DNA of 64,000 bases from Flavobacterium coralii (GTDB taxonomy: Bacteria > Bacteroidota > Bacteroidia > Flavobacteriales > Flavobacteriaceae): NCBI RefSeq assembly GCF_019891545.1, contig NZ_JAHDIU010000003.1:248001-312000 (forward strand). The letters are read 5' to 3'. The notes beneath the pieces are model-generated. The model was not told the origin of the DNA, made no database searches, and saw nothing but the letters and a program-made list of their open reading frames with translations. A program made the position numbers and the translations under genes. This document shows positions 18,573 through 26,502 of this stretch, piece by piece. Within the stretch, counting starts at the first letter, position 1; every line of letters starts with the position of its first letter.

Positions 18573-19811
18573 ATGGATGTTTTTTTGCCAAAAATAAATT
18601 CGGTAACTCCTGCACATATAACAATAACAGGCAGCAAGAGCGAGAGCAACCGCCTGTTGCTTCTACAGGCACTTTTCCCCTATATAATTGTTGACAATAT
18701 TTCTGATTCTGATGATAGCGCTGTAATGCAAAAGGCATTACACTCTGATGCATCATTAATAGATGTTCACCATGCCGGTACGGCAATGCGGTTCTTAACA
18801 GCTTACTTTGCCATTCAGGAAGGCAGGGAAGTTGTCTTAACGGGTTCGCAGCGAATGAAAGAACGCCCATTAGGCGTTTTAGTAGACGCATTGCGGGTTT
18901 TAGGAGCCGAAATATCATACGAAGAAAATATAGGCTACCCGCCTTTACGTATAAAAGGTAAAAAACTTGCAGGAGGCGAGGTAGAAATTGATGCCAATAT
19001 AAGCAGCCAGTACATTACTGCCCTAATGCTGATAGGTGCACGCCTTGAAAAGGGACTTACAATTATACTCAAAGGCGAAGTTACCTCAAGACCCTATATC
19101 GAGATGACTGCCGCGCTGTTAAAGCAACTTAATATAAATAGTACGGTTACAGATAATAAAATCATCATTCCTAATAAATCTTTGGCTTTTAATCTGGAAA
19201 CGGTTGTTCTTGTGGAGAGCGATTGGAGCTCAGCATCCTATTATTACAGTATAGTAGCCTTATCTAAACCCGGTACTGAAATCTCACTTTCATCATTTGC
19301 AGCAGAAAGCAACCAGGGTGACAGCGCCCTTGCCGAAATCTATAAACAGTTTGGTGTTACCACAACATTTAGGGGCGATAAAATTATACTGACAAAGGGC
19401 AACTTTAAACATGAAACTTTAAACCTGCAACTGAACAATACCCCAGATATAGCCCAGACAATAGTGGTAACCTGTTTTGGGTTGGGTACAGGTTGTACCC
19501 TTACAGGTTTACACACCCTTAAAATTAAGGAAACCGACAGGCTTGCAGCACTTAAAACCGAACTTAAAAAATTTGGTGCAGATGTACAGGTAACTAATGA
19601 CAGCTTAACGCTGAAACCTTTTAACTGGAATAAAAGCAGTATGGCTTTGGTGTCTGTTGAAACGTATAATGACCACCGCATGGCAATGGCTTTTGCCCCG
19701 CTTGCTTTAAAAACCGGGCTAATTATTAAAGATGCAGGGGTGGTGTCTAAATCCTATCCAACATTTTGGGATGATATGGCTAAGGTGGGATTTATGATAC
19801 AAGAACAATAG
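18573..19811 (+). CDS. aroA: 3-phosphoshikimate 1-carboxyvinyltransferase (EPSP synthase) AroA
   Basis: A 412-residue enzyme that adds an enolpyruvyl group from phosphoenolpyruvate to shikimate-3-phosphate. Visible motifs: GSKSESNRLLLLQAL near the start (the Lys/Ser phosphate contacts), DVHHAGTAMRFL (a variant of the N-A-G-T-x-x-R motif), ISSQYITALMLIG, SDWSSASYYY, and IKETDRLAAL with NDHRMAMAFAPL at the C-terminus. ATG 18573 is chosen over an upstream in-frame start at 18486, which would overlap the small membrane gene and adds residues with no family match. It belongs to the same pathway as the bifunctional gene at 7507. Confidence 0.94.
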   Translation: MDVFLPKINSVTPAHITITGSKSESNRLLLLQALFPYIIVDNISDSDDSAVMQKALHSDASLIDVHHAGTAMRFLTAYFAIQEGREVVLTGSQRMKERPLGVLVDALRVLGAEISYEENIGYPPLRIKGKKLAGGEVEIDANISSQYITALMLIGARLEKGLTIILKGEVTSRPYIEMTAALLKQLNINSTVTDNKIIIPNKSLAFNLETVVLVESDWSSASYYYSIVALSKPGTEISLSSFAAESNQGDSALAEIYKQFGVTTTFRGDKIILTKGNFKHETLNLQLNNTPDIAQTIVVTCFGLGTGCTLTGLHTLKIKETDRLAALKTELKKFGADVQVTNDSLTLKPFNWNKSSMALVSVETYNDHRMAMAFAPLALKTGLIIKDAGVVSKSYPTFWDDMAKVGFMIQEQ

Positions 19812-19868
19812 CTTTACGCTAAAGATAATTCCTGTAAATATTTATAGCAGAAATATATTGCAAAACAC

Positions 19869-19900
19869 TTGACAACGCCTGTTTTGCAGTAGTATATTTG
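19869..19900 (+). promoter_or_regulatory. Promoter for queA
   Basis: TTGAC at 19869-19873 and TATATTTG at 19893-19900 match the Bacteroidota -33 and -7 boxes with about 21 nt between them. A leader of roughly 45 nt follows to ATG 19950. Confidence 0.65.
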
Positions 19901-19949
19901 CACCTCACAAAAATTAGGTGCCACAGCACTGAAAATTAAAGCTGAACAA

Positions 19950-20999
19950 ATGAAATTATCAAACTTCAATTTTAACCTTCCTAAAGAATTATTAGCCGAG
20001 TTTCCTGCAGAAAACAGGGATGAATCGCGCCTTATGGTGGTTGACAGGAAAACCAAAACCATAGAGCATAAGCTTTTTAAAGATATACTGGATTATTTTG
20101 ATGAAGGCGATGTAATGGTACTTAACAATACTAAGGTTTTTCCTGCGCGCCTGTATGGTAATAAAGAAAAGACCGGTGCAAGGATTGAGGTTTTCCTGTT
20201 AAGGGAACTTAATTCTGAGCAGCGTTTATGGGATGTGCTTGTAGATCCTGCCCGTAAAATAAGGATAGGCAATAAGCTTTATTTTGGAGATGATGATTCG
20301 CTTGTGGCAGAGGTTATAGATAATACTACCAGCCGTGGGCGTACGCTGCGTTTTCTTTATGACGGTTCGTATGAAGAATTCAGGAACAAATTAAAAGAAC
20401 TGGGAGAAACCCCAATACCTAAATACATAAACCGCGAGGTGGTGCCGGAAGATGCTGAGCGTTACCAGACAATTTATGCAAAAGAAGAGGGTGCGGTTGC
20501 CGCGCCTACTGCCGGGCTTCACTTTAGCAAGCACCTGCTGAAAAGGCTTGAAATTAAAGGTATAGATTTTGCCGAGATAACCCTGCATGTTGGTCTTGGT
20601 ACTTTTAACCCTGTAGAGGTAGAAGACCTTTCTAAACATAAAATGGACAGCGAGGAGCTTATAATTACCCAACAGGCTTGCGACATTGTGAACAAGGCCA
20701 AGATGAGCAGGAAAAAAGTATGTGCAGTGGGTACTACCAGCATGCGTGCAATGGAAAGCTCTGTGTCGTCTCAAAAAACACTTAACCCTTATGTGGGATG
20801 GACAAATAAGTTTATTTTCCCTCCATACGATTTTAGCGTGGCAGACTGCATGATAACCAACTTCCACACACCAAAGTCAACCCTGCTGATGATGATATCT
20901 GCTTTTATGGGCCATGATTTAATGAAGAAAGCTTATGAAGAAGCAGTGAAAGAAGAATACCGTTTCTACACCTATGGTGATGCAATGCTTATTTTATAA
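19950..20999 (+). CDS. queA: S-adenosylmethionine:tRNA ribosyltransferase-isomerase QueA
   Basis: A 349-residue enzyme in queuosine synthesis that transfers and rearranges the ribosyl part of S-adenosylmethionine onto 7-aminomethyl-7-deazaguanine in tRNA. Family motifs seen are [59 protein letters not shown] and the C-terminal [17 protein letters not shown]. Length is typical. It has its own promoter and a terminator directly after it, so it is probably a single-gene transcript. Confidence 0.96.
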   Translation: MKLSNFNFNLPKELLAEFPAENRDESRLMVVDRKTKTIEHKLFKDILDYFDEGDVMVLNNTKVFPARLYGNKEKTGARIEVFLLRELNSEQRLWDVLVDPARKIRIGNKLYFGDDDSLVAEVIDNTTSRGRTLRFLYDGSYEEFRNKLKELGETPIPKYINREVVPEDAERYQTIYAKEEGAVAAPTAGLHFSKHLLKRLEIKGIDFAEITLHVGLGTFNPVEVEDLSKHKMDSEELIITQQACDIVNKAKMSRKKVCAVGTTSMRAMESSVSSQKTLNPYVGWTNKFIFPPYDFSVADCMITNFHTPKSTLLMMISAFMGHDLMKKAYEEAVKEEYRFYTYGDAMLIL

Positions 21000-21021
21000 T
21001 GCAATCAGTATAATTCATAAC

Positions 21022-21056
21022 AAAATCCTGCCATTGTGCAGGATTTTTTATTTTAT
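21022..21056 (+). terminator. Rho-independent terminator after queA
   Basis: The stem AAATCCTGC / GCAGGATTT with a short loop is followed by a T-rich run, 22 bases after the queA stop. Confidence 0.85.
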
Positions 21057-21106
21057 TCCTTTTTTTATTTGTTTTATTTTTACAACCCAACAACAAACAG
21101 CAAAAA

Positions 21107-22384
21107 ATGGAATTTCAGAATACACGTGAATTTGCCCGCCAGCTTGATGCTAAAGATAAGCTGGCAAAATACAGGGACGAATTTATTTTTCCGCATGTAA
21201 ACGGCAAACAGGTTATATACTTTACAGGAAACTCGCTGGGGCTACAGCCAAAACGCACCAAAGCCTATGTGGATGAGGTAATGGACGACTGGGCAAAGCT
21301 GGCGGTAGAAGGCCATTTTTATGCCGATAAACCATGGTGGGATTATCATGAGCGTTTTCAGGAGCCGCTGAGTAAAATAGTTGGCGCACTGCCGGGCGAG
21401 GTAACAGTAATGAACACTCTTACGGTAAACCTGCACCTGCTTATGGTCACGTTTTACAGGCCTACACCTAAGCGTTTCAAAATAATTTGTGAAGAGAAAG
21501 CATTCCCGAGCGATCAGTACATGATACGCAGCCAGGTCCGTTTTCATGGCTATGAGCCTGAAAATGCTATTGTGGAAATTAAGAGGCGCGAGGGTGAGCA
21601 TAACATCCGCCTTGAAGATGTGCTTGATAAAATTAAAGAAGTAGGCGATGAGCTTGCGCTCGTGCTTATAGGTGGTGTTAACTATTATACAGGCCAGGTT
21701 TTCGATATGGAGACCATAACAAAAGCCGGGCAGGATGCCGGTGCTTATGTGGGTTGGGACCTTGCACACGCTGCGGGTAACGTTCACCTTGACCTCCACA
21801 ACTGGAATGTAGATTTTGCAGCATGGTGCAGCTACAAATACATGAATTCAGGCCCGGGCAATGCATCCGGTGCTTTTGTACACGAAATGCACCATAACGA
21901 CCTCGACCTTCCGCGCTTTGCAGGCTGGTGGGGGCATAACAAAGAGCGCCGCTTTTTAATGGAACCCGAGTTTGACCCTGTTCGTGGTGCCAATGGCTGG
22001 CAGGTAAGTAACCTTCCGGTGCTTTCGCTTGCGCCATACCTCGCTTCGGTAGAAATGTTTGATGAGGTGGGCATGCCTGCTCTTATACAAAAACGCGACT
22101 GCATAACATCATATCTTGAATTTATATTACATGAAATTGATAAAGAGGTTGACAGCTCTTTTGAGATTATAACCCCTTCTGACCCTAAAGAACGCGCGTG
22201 CCAGCTATCGGTTTTCCTGCATGGCGAGGGAAGGTCGTTGTTTGACTACCTGATGAAGAACGGCGTAATAACCGACTGGCGTGAGCCTAATGTTATTCGC
22301 TTGGCGCCTGTACCGTTTTACTCTTCATACGAAGATATGTATGAATTCGGGCAGATATTAAAACAAGGTATTTTATCGCATTAA
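21107..22384 (+). CDS. kynU: Kynureninase KynU
   Basis: A 425-residue pyridoxal-phosphate enzyme that cleaves kynurenine to anthranilate and alanine. YFTGNSLGLQPK near the N-terminus, GHFYADKPWWDYHE, NTLTVNLHLLM, DLAHAAGNVHLDLH with the cofactor-binding Asp, and WCSYKYMNSGPG with the Schiff-base Lys identify it. No other tryptophan-degradation gene is visible nearby, so it appears as a stand-alone gene between two terminators. Confidence 0.95.
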   Translation: MEFQNTREFARQLDAKDKLAKYRDEFIFPHVNGKQVIYFTGNSLGLQPKRTKAYVDEVMDDWAKLAVEGHFYADKPWWDYHERFQEPLSKIVGALPGEVTVMNTLTVNLHLLMVTFYRPTPKRFKIICEEKAFPSDQYMIRSQVRFHGYEPENAIVEIKRREGEHNIRLEDVLDKIKEVGDELALVLIGGVNYYTGQVFDMETITKAGQDAGAYVGWDLAHAAGNVHLDLHNWNVDFAAWCSYKYMNSGPGNASGAFVHEMHHNDLDLPRFAGWWGHNKERRFLMEPEFDPVRGANGWQVSNLPVLSLAPYLASVEMFDEVGMPALIQKRDCITSYLEFILHEIDKEVDSSFEIITPSDPKERACQLSVFLHGEGRSLFDYLMKNGVITDWREPNVIRLAPVPFYSSYEDMYEFGQILKQGILSH

Positions 22385-22390
22385 TATAAA

Positions 22391-22520
22391 GGGCTGTCTC
22401 AAAGTGCTTTTACCAGCATTTTGTCATTCCGACGATAGGAGGAATCTTAACGAAATAAATTATTTAAGATTCTTTACTTCGCTATCGCTTCGTTCAGAAT
22501 GACACTTTTGAGACAGCCCC
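22391..22520. repeat. MITE-like palindromic element with terminal inverted repeats
   Basis: GGGCTGTCTCAAAGTG (22391-22406) is mirrored by CACTTTTGAGACAGCCC (22503-22519) with one extra base. Nested inside are further inverted matches (TGTCATTC with GAATGACA, GAATCTTA with TAAGATTC), so the whole 130 bp can fold back on itself. It contains no gene. It lies between convergent kynU and the DinB gene and may end transcription from both sides. No target-site duplication is evident. Confidence 0.75.
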
Positions 22521-22527
22521 TTTCTAT

Positions 22528-23028
22528 TTAAAGCGCATTCAGGATGTTCCTGATCTGCCTGTTGTGTCTTTGCGTGTGATATACAGCGAAATGCAGCAGC
22601 TCAAGTTTTGTATAACCTTTAAGAGGATTGTTATCCTCTGTTTCAGGTGTCTCATCAAGCTGTGCGTTTCTTAGAACCTCAACTGTTTGGCTCCTGATGC
22701 TTTCGGTGCCTGTAATAAGTTCTTCTTTAGTGTATTGTTTATCTTCCGGTACAATAAAATCGGGCGAATCCATTTTAAGGCCGAAGTCTAAAAGCATTTC
22801 TTTTAGTTCAGCAGCCTTCTCATCGGCCGCGCGATTGGCTTTAGGGGCTTTAGTATTAAACATTTCCGCCATACCGCTACCCGCTTTTATAAGATGCCTT
22901 GCGGTTTGCGCCGCGGTCCAGCTACTTTTAAAAGGAATTTTATTTATATCACTTTCATTTGCAGAACTGATTAACGAAATTGTTTCCTGCATTGCTTTAT
23001 CCAGTTCAGCAGCTATACTTTTATCCAT
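22528..23028 (-). CDS. DinB-family (DinB_2) protein
   Basis: 166 residues, mostly helical. The pattern SSWTAAQTARHLIKAG near residue 35 and LLHFAVYHTQRHNRQIRNI near the C-terminus match the DinB/YfiT four-helix bundle with its His metal triad (His in ARHL, His in YHTQRH). Family members include metal-dependent thiol-transferases, but most are uncharacterised. It is the last gene of a minus-strand run that starts with doxX-like at 24918. Confidence 0.8.
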   Translation of the reverse strand: MDKSIAAELDKAMQETISLISSANESDINKIPFKSSWTAAQTARHLIKAGSGMAEMFNTKAPKANRAADEKAAELKEMLLDFGLKMDSPDFIVPEDKQYTKEELITGTESIRSQTVEVLRNAQLDETPETEDNNPLKGYTKLELLHFAVYHTQRHNRQIRNILNAL

Positions 23029-23064
23029 GATTTTTGATTGATTTGATGATTAAACTCCTGCCTT

Positions 23065-23445
23065 TTACTCCTGTACCAAGCTTAGTATATTGCCCGAAGG
23101 GTCTTTAAACCAAGCTACTAATGGCCCCTCACCCCTGAAAATGTTATCTTCATCGGTTTTAATGTTCCCGTTATCATAATTTTCAAAGACAACACCTTTA
23201 TCTTTTAAAGAAGCTACAGCTTCCCCGATATCATCTACAAGAAAATTGAATACGGTAAAATCAGCCGGGCGATGGTCTGGCTTTTGGTAAATTATAAATG
23301 GTACGCTGCCGTTCATCTCAAAATCAAGCACCATTCCGCCCATGCCCTCGGTAGCTTTTAAGCCGAGAACCCCTTCGTAAAACTGCCTTGTTTTCGCAAT
23401 ATCATCAGTAGGAAAACTACTGAACGCCTTACAGTCCTGTAACAT
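23065..23445 (-). CDS. VOC-family (glyoxalase/bleomycin resistance-like) protein
   Basis: 126 residues. The fold is shown by SFPTDDIAKTRQFYEGVLGL at the N-terminus, FLVDDIGEAVASLKDKGV in the middle and AWFKDPSGNILSLVQE at the end, with a Glu as likely metal ligand. Substrate unknown. ATG 23445 is preferred to an in-frame start at 23478, which would add a basic stretch outside the fold; on the minus strand an AAAAAG purine run lies just before 23445. Confidence 0.82.
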   Translation of the reverse strand: MLQDCKAFSSFPTDDIAKTRQFYEGVLGLKATEGMGGMVLDFEMNGSVPFIIYQKPDHRPADFTVFNFLVDDIGEAVASLKDKGVVFENYDNGNIKTDEDNIFRGEGPLVAWFKDPSGNILSLVQE

Positions 23446-23481
23446 CTTTTTTTTAATTTTTAGTTGAACAAACAGCATTAA

Positions 23482-23937
23482 TTACTGATAGGCTTCATTA
23501 AAGTTAACCATCCACTGTATGCCGAATTTATCGGTCAGCATCCCGAAATAATCACCCCAAAAAGCGTCAGCCATAGGCATTATAGCCTGTCCCCCTTCGC
23601 TTAGCCCTGCATATACCCTGTCGGCTTCCTCTTTGCTTTCCACGTTAATGCTAAGCGATATATTGCTTCCTGCTTTTGCCTGCTCCATGTGGGGCGGCAC
23701 ATCTGTTGCCATTAGTATGCTCTTGCCAACAGGTAAACTAATGTGCATTATTTTGTCGCCAATATCCTGTGTGTTAGCGTTACTGTTTTCATCTACGCAA
23801 CCATCCATAGGTACATCGGCAGGCACATCTTTATAGCGCATTACTTGTGTAAATTCTCCGCCAAAAACGCTTTTGTAAAAGTTAAATACCTCTTCGGTAT
23901 TGCCGTTAAAATTCAGGTACGGATTCAGTTGTTTCAT
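23482..23937 (-). CDS. PhnB-like VOC-family protein
   Basis: 151 residues with LNPYLNFNGNTEEVFNFYKSVFGG at its start, HISLPVGKSILMATD in the middle and AFWGDYFGMLTDKFGIQWMVN at the end. This is the layout of the PhnB / 3-demethylubiquinone methyltransferase-like branch of the VOC superfamily. The activity of Bacteroidota members is not known. It shares a minus-strand run with another VOC protein and SRPBCC and DoxX proteins. Confidence 0.85.
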   Translation of the reverse strand: MKQLNPYLNFNGNTEEVFNFYKSVFGGEFTQVMRYKDVPADVPMDGCVDENSNANTQDIGDKIMHISLPVGKSILMATDVPPHMEQAKAGSNISLSINVESKEEADRVYAGLSEGGQAIMPMADAFWGDYFGMLTDKFGIQWMVNFNEAYQ

Positions 23938-23959
23938 AGTACTTTTTTAATAGTTAATA

Positions 23960-24490
23960 TTATTGTTCAAGTTTTACTTTTAATGTATCAAGCCCCTGCT
24001 GCAGGTCATTGCCAAGCATGCTGCCCATAAAAAGATTCATAAAATTCATGGGGTAGCTGCTTTCACCTTTCATACCCCAGGTAACTTTTGTACTGTTTGG
24101 CTGTACAGCATCTGTTGTCATCCATGTATCTGCCTCACCCTCCCAAGGCCTCTTAAAGTGCAGATCCATCTCTATACGCTCATTTTCAATTACATTTGTT
24201 ATTTCCTGTATGCCTTCGCCCACATCGTCATTACCATTCCAGTGATATTTAAAACCAGCGCTGCCGTCAGTACCGGTATAATCTTTCTTCATTGCAGGAT
24301 CCTTTTGATTCCACACGCTGTAATTATCCTGGTTCTTAATATATTTTATATAATCAAAAACTTCAGCTTCAGGCCGGTTGATAACCACATCACGTTCTAC
24401 ATTATATTCCCTCGGTACAAATAGGGCTATAATTAAGGGTAGTGCAATAATAATAAGTACGACAATCAGTATTTTTTTAAATGTTTTCAT
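23960..24490 (-). CDS. SRPBCC-family (polyketide cyclase-like) protein with N-terminal membrane anchor
   Basis: 176 residues. One hydrophobic helix (about residues 7-25) is followed by a START/SRPBCC-type domain: VINRPEAEVFDYIKYIKN, YSVWNQKDPAMKKDY, GTDGSAGFKYHWNG, and a C-terminal LDTLKVKLE helix. Proteins of this type bind small hydrophobic ligands in a cavity; the ligand is unknown. It lies 8 bases after the DoxX gene and is probably co-transcribed with it. Confidence 0.82.
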   Translation of the reverse strand: MKTFKKILIVVLIIIALPLIIALFVPREYNVERDVVINRPEAEVFDYIKYIKNQDNYSVWNQKDPAMKKDYTGTDGSAGFKYHWNGNDDVGEGIQEITNVIENERIEMDLHFKRPWEGEADTWMTTDAVQPNSTKVTWGMKGESSYPMNFMNLFMGSMLGNDLQQGLDTLKVKLEQ

Positions 24491-24498
24491 CTTGCTGC

Positions 24499-24918
24499 TT
24501 ATTGAATTCTGTTTTTAGGTTTAAAAATAAGGTAATCTAAAGAGTACCTGCCGCTGCCCAGTATAAATACAGGTATGCATAATACCAGGAATATAAATGC
24601 GGGCATCTTTGCCTGGAATTCATCCTGGCCATGGGCAATGAAATAAGCCACTATCATAGTTATGAAAACAGGTATAACTGACAGCCTTGTAAACAACCCG
24701 AGTAGTATCAGCAGCCCGCAGAAAAATTCGGAGAAGATTACCAGATGGAAAGAAAGCTCTGAACCTATGCCTATTATATCACCGAATTGCGGCAATATTT
24801 CATTGTACATAGCAATTTTTCCGTAGCCGAAATAAACAAACATACCACCAAAAAACAGCCGCAGTAAAAGTGTGGCGGCATCTGTACCCACAGATAAGGG
24901 AGAAAGTAATTTTTTCAT
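24499..24918 (-). CDS. DoxX-family membrane protein
   Basis: 139 residues with four membrane helices. LLRLFFGGMFVYFGYGKI, the FCGLLILLGLFTRL stretch and the last helix match DoxX. ATG 24918 begins a normal N-terminus; a much longer in-frame reading to 25050 would add about 44 unusual residues. Bacteroidota DoxX proteins are uncharacterised, often linked to redox stress or thiol metabolism. First gene of the minus-strand run down to 22528 and divergent from the GlxA-type regulator. Confidence 0.8.
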   Translation of the reverse strand: MKKLLSPLSVGTDAATLLLRLFFGGMFVYFGYGKIAMYNEILPQFGDIIGIGSELSFHLVIFSEFFCGLLILLGLFTRLSVIPVFITMIVAYFIAHGQDEFQAKMPAFIFLVLCIPVFILGSGRYSLDYLIFKPKNRIQ

Positions 24919-25057
24919 AGATAAAAGGTTAATGGTTTTGAGCAAAAAAATTACGATAAATTCATTTATCAACCACTTAAACAAAGATATTTTAAACGCT
25001 TTCAGAATGAGGTTGCATAAAAAGTCAATCAGGAGGGGCATACAGGACAAAAATCTT

Positions 25058-25065
25058 TATATTTG
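25058..25065 (+). promoter_or_regulatory. -7 box before the GlxA-type regulator
   Basis: TATATTTG matches TAnnTTTG, 17 nt before ATG 25083. The divergent doxX-like gene begins 164 bases away on the other strand. Confidence 0.55.
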
Positions 25066-25082
25066 AAATTAAATCCGCAGCT

Positions 25083-26048
25083 ATGAAATTAGGTATAGTA
25101 TTAAGCCGTAACCACAGGCTATTAAGCGTTGCAGCTATGCTTGACGTATTTGATTCGGTAAACAGTTTTTACGAAGAAGACGGGCTTGAGAAACCTTTTG
25201 AAATAAAACTGCTGTGCAAAGATGAGGATGATGCTGTAAGCTATGGCAGCTATTCGGCGGTTAGCCCGGCAGAAGGAGATGTATATACCATACTTTTTAT
25301 CCCTGCTTTTAAAGATGATGCCATTGCTAATAATATCCAGGCTAATAAGTCATGGATACCCTGGTTGCATAGCCAGTACCGGCAGGGGGCTGCAATAGCA
25401 AGTTACTGTACAGGTGCATTTTTATTGGCGGCAACGGGGCTTTTAAACGGACGCCCTGCAACCACACATATAAATGCATGGCCTGTTTTTTATAAACTGT
25501 TCCCTGAAGTGAAGGTACAGGCAGAGGCTGTTGTTACCGAAAAAGATAATATCTATACAAGTGGCGGCGCTACTAATAGTTTCCACCTGATGATGCTGTT
25601 GCTGGAAAAATACTGTAACCGCAGCGTGGCAGTGAGGGCTGCTAAGTTGTTTTCTGTTGATATGGACAGGAACCTGCAATTGTATTTCGGGACGTTCACC
25701 CACATCGAAGACCATGACGATGAGCTCGTGCGCAGGGCACAGGAAGAAATCAAGAAAAATTACAGCACTGCTGCTACAATAGAAGAGATTATTACCGATG
25801 TGCCCGCAAGCCGCCGTAACCTGGTGCGCCGCTTTAAGCAGGTTACAGGGCTAACACCCATAGAGTACCTCCAAAAAACACGTATAGAAGCCGCAAAGCA
25901 GCTTTTAGAGACCTCGCGTTGCAGTATATTAGAAGTAATGCTGCAGTCCGGTTATAACGATTTAAAAACGTTCCGTTCGCTGTTTAAGAAAAACGTAGGT
26001 ATGACACCCAAAATGTACCGTGATAAGTTTAGCGGACAAATGGTGTAA
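25083..26048 (+). CDS. GlxA-type AraC-family transcriptional regulator (DJ-1/PfpI + HTH)
   Basis: 321 residues. Residues 1 to about 190 form a DJ-1/PfpI (class I amidotransferase-like) domain with IASYCTGAFLLAATGLLNG, the nucleophile-elbow Cys region, and TTHINAW. Residues about 220-318 are an AraC-type double helix-turn-helix: DVPASRRNLVRRFKQVTGLTP and SGYNDLKTFRSLFKKNVGMTP. Such proteins usually respond to small molecules and activate nearby genes. The natural candidate target is the divergent doxX/SRPBCC/VOC/DinB run; that link is inference. Confidence 0.88.
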   Translation: MKLGIVLSRNHRLLSVAAMLDVFDSVNSFYEEDGLEKPFEIKLLCKDEDDAVSYGSYSAVSPAEGDVYTILFIPAFKDDAIANNIQANKSWIPWLHSQYRQGAAIASYCTGAFLLAATGLLNGRPATTHINAWPVFYKLFPEVKVQAEAVVTEKDNIYTSGGATNSFHLMMLLLEKYCNRSVAVRAAKLFSVDMDRNLQLYFGTFTHIEDHDDELVRRAQEEIKKNYSTAATIEEIITDVPASRRNLVRRFKQVTGLTPIEYLQKTRIEAAKQLLETSRCSILEVMLQSGYNDLKTFRSLFKKNVGMTPKMYRDKFSGQMV

Positions 26049-26049
26049 T

Positions 26050-26499
26050 TTATAGCTTTTGCAGTATTTGTTTTAATGTATCACTTTTTAGAAAACCTTT
26101 AAAAGTACCTTTTATTTCATATTCTTCAGAGAGCAGTACCCACATTGGGTATGCATTATCTGTACAGCCCAGTGCTGTTGCCAATTCGTGCCTGCCTTTG
26201 CCTTTCGCATTGGGTGTAAAGCGGTAACTGTTATTGGCAAAGGTTATGGTTTCTGTTGTTTCCGCATCAAATGTTATGAAATAGACTTTTGACGAAAGCA
26301 AATCCTTCAGCTCCTCTTCACTTTCAATCTGCTTGTCCTGCATTTTGCAGATACTGCACCATGCTGTTTCTATTTTTATAAGGATGTGCCGCGGCTCCTG
26401 TTGCATCTTTTCTGTGAGGGTGTCAAAACTAATCCTGTATTCCTGCCCGGGGGCAGCAGTACTTACTGTAAGTATTATAAGAAGAAGCAGCTTTTTCAT
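26050..26499 (-). CDS. Exported thioredoxin-family protein
   Basis: 149 residues with a signal peptide (about residues 1-18). A thioredoxin-like fold with WCSICKMQ (CxxC) near residue 48 and the cis-Pro region NAYPMWVLL is clear. The insert TPNAKGKGRHELA is typical of small Bacteroidota thioredoxins that accompany metal-linked TonB receptors. It starts 3 bases after the TonB receptor stop and so is part of that transcript; a role in keeping a receptor or ligand thiol reduced is inference. Confidence 0.82.
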   Translation of the reverse strand: MKKLLLLIILTVSTAAPGQEYRISFDTLTEKMQQEPRHILIKIETAWCSICKMQDKQIESEEELKDLLSSKVYFITFDAETTETITFANNSYRFTPNAKGKGRHELATALGCTDNAYPMWVLLSEEYEIKGTFKGFLKSDTLKQILQKL

Positions 26500-26502
26500 A
26501 GG

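Noticed and set aside
21678-22037. Open frame on the minus strand inside kynU
   Set aside because: It is a shadow of the kynU coding sequence with no family match or start signal.
22385-22527. Target-site duplication around the MITE-like element
   Set aside because: The flanking bases (ATATAAA left, TTTCTATT right) do not form a convincing direct repeat.
24919-25050. Longer DoxX N-terminus reaching 25050
   Set aside because: The added 44 residues are not seen in DoxX proteins and the reading lies in the divergent promoter region.
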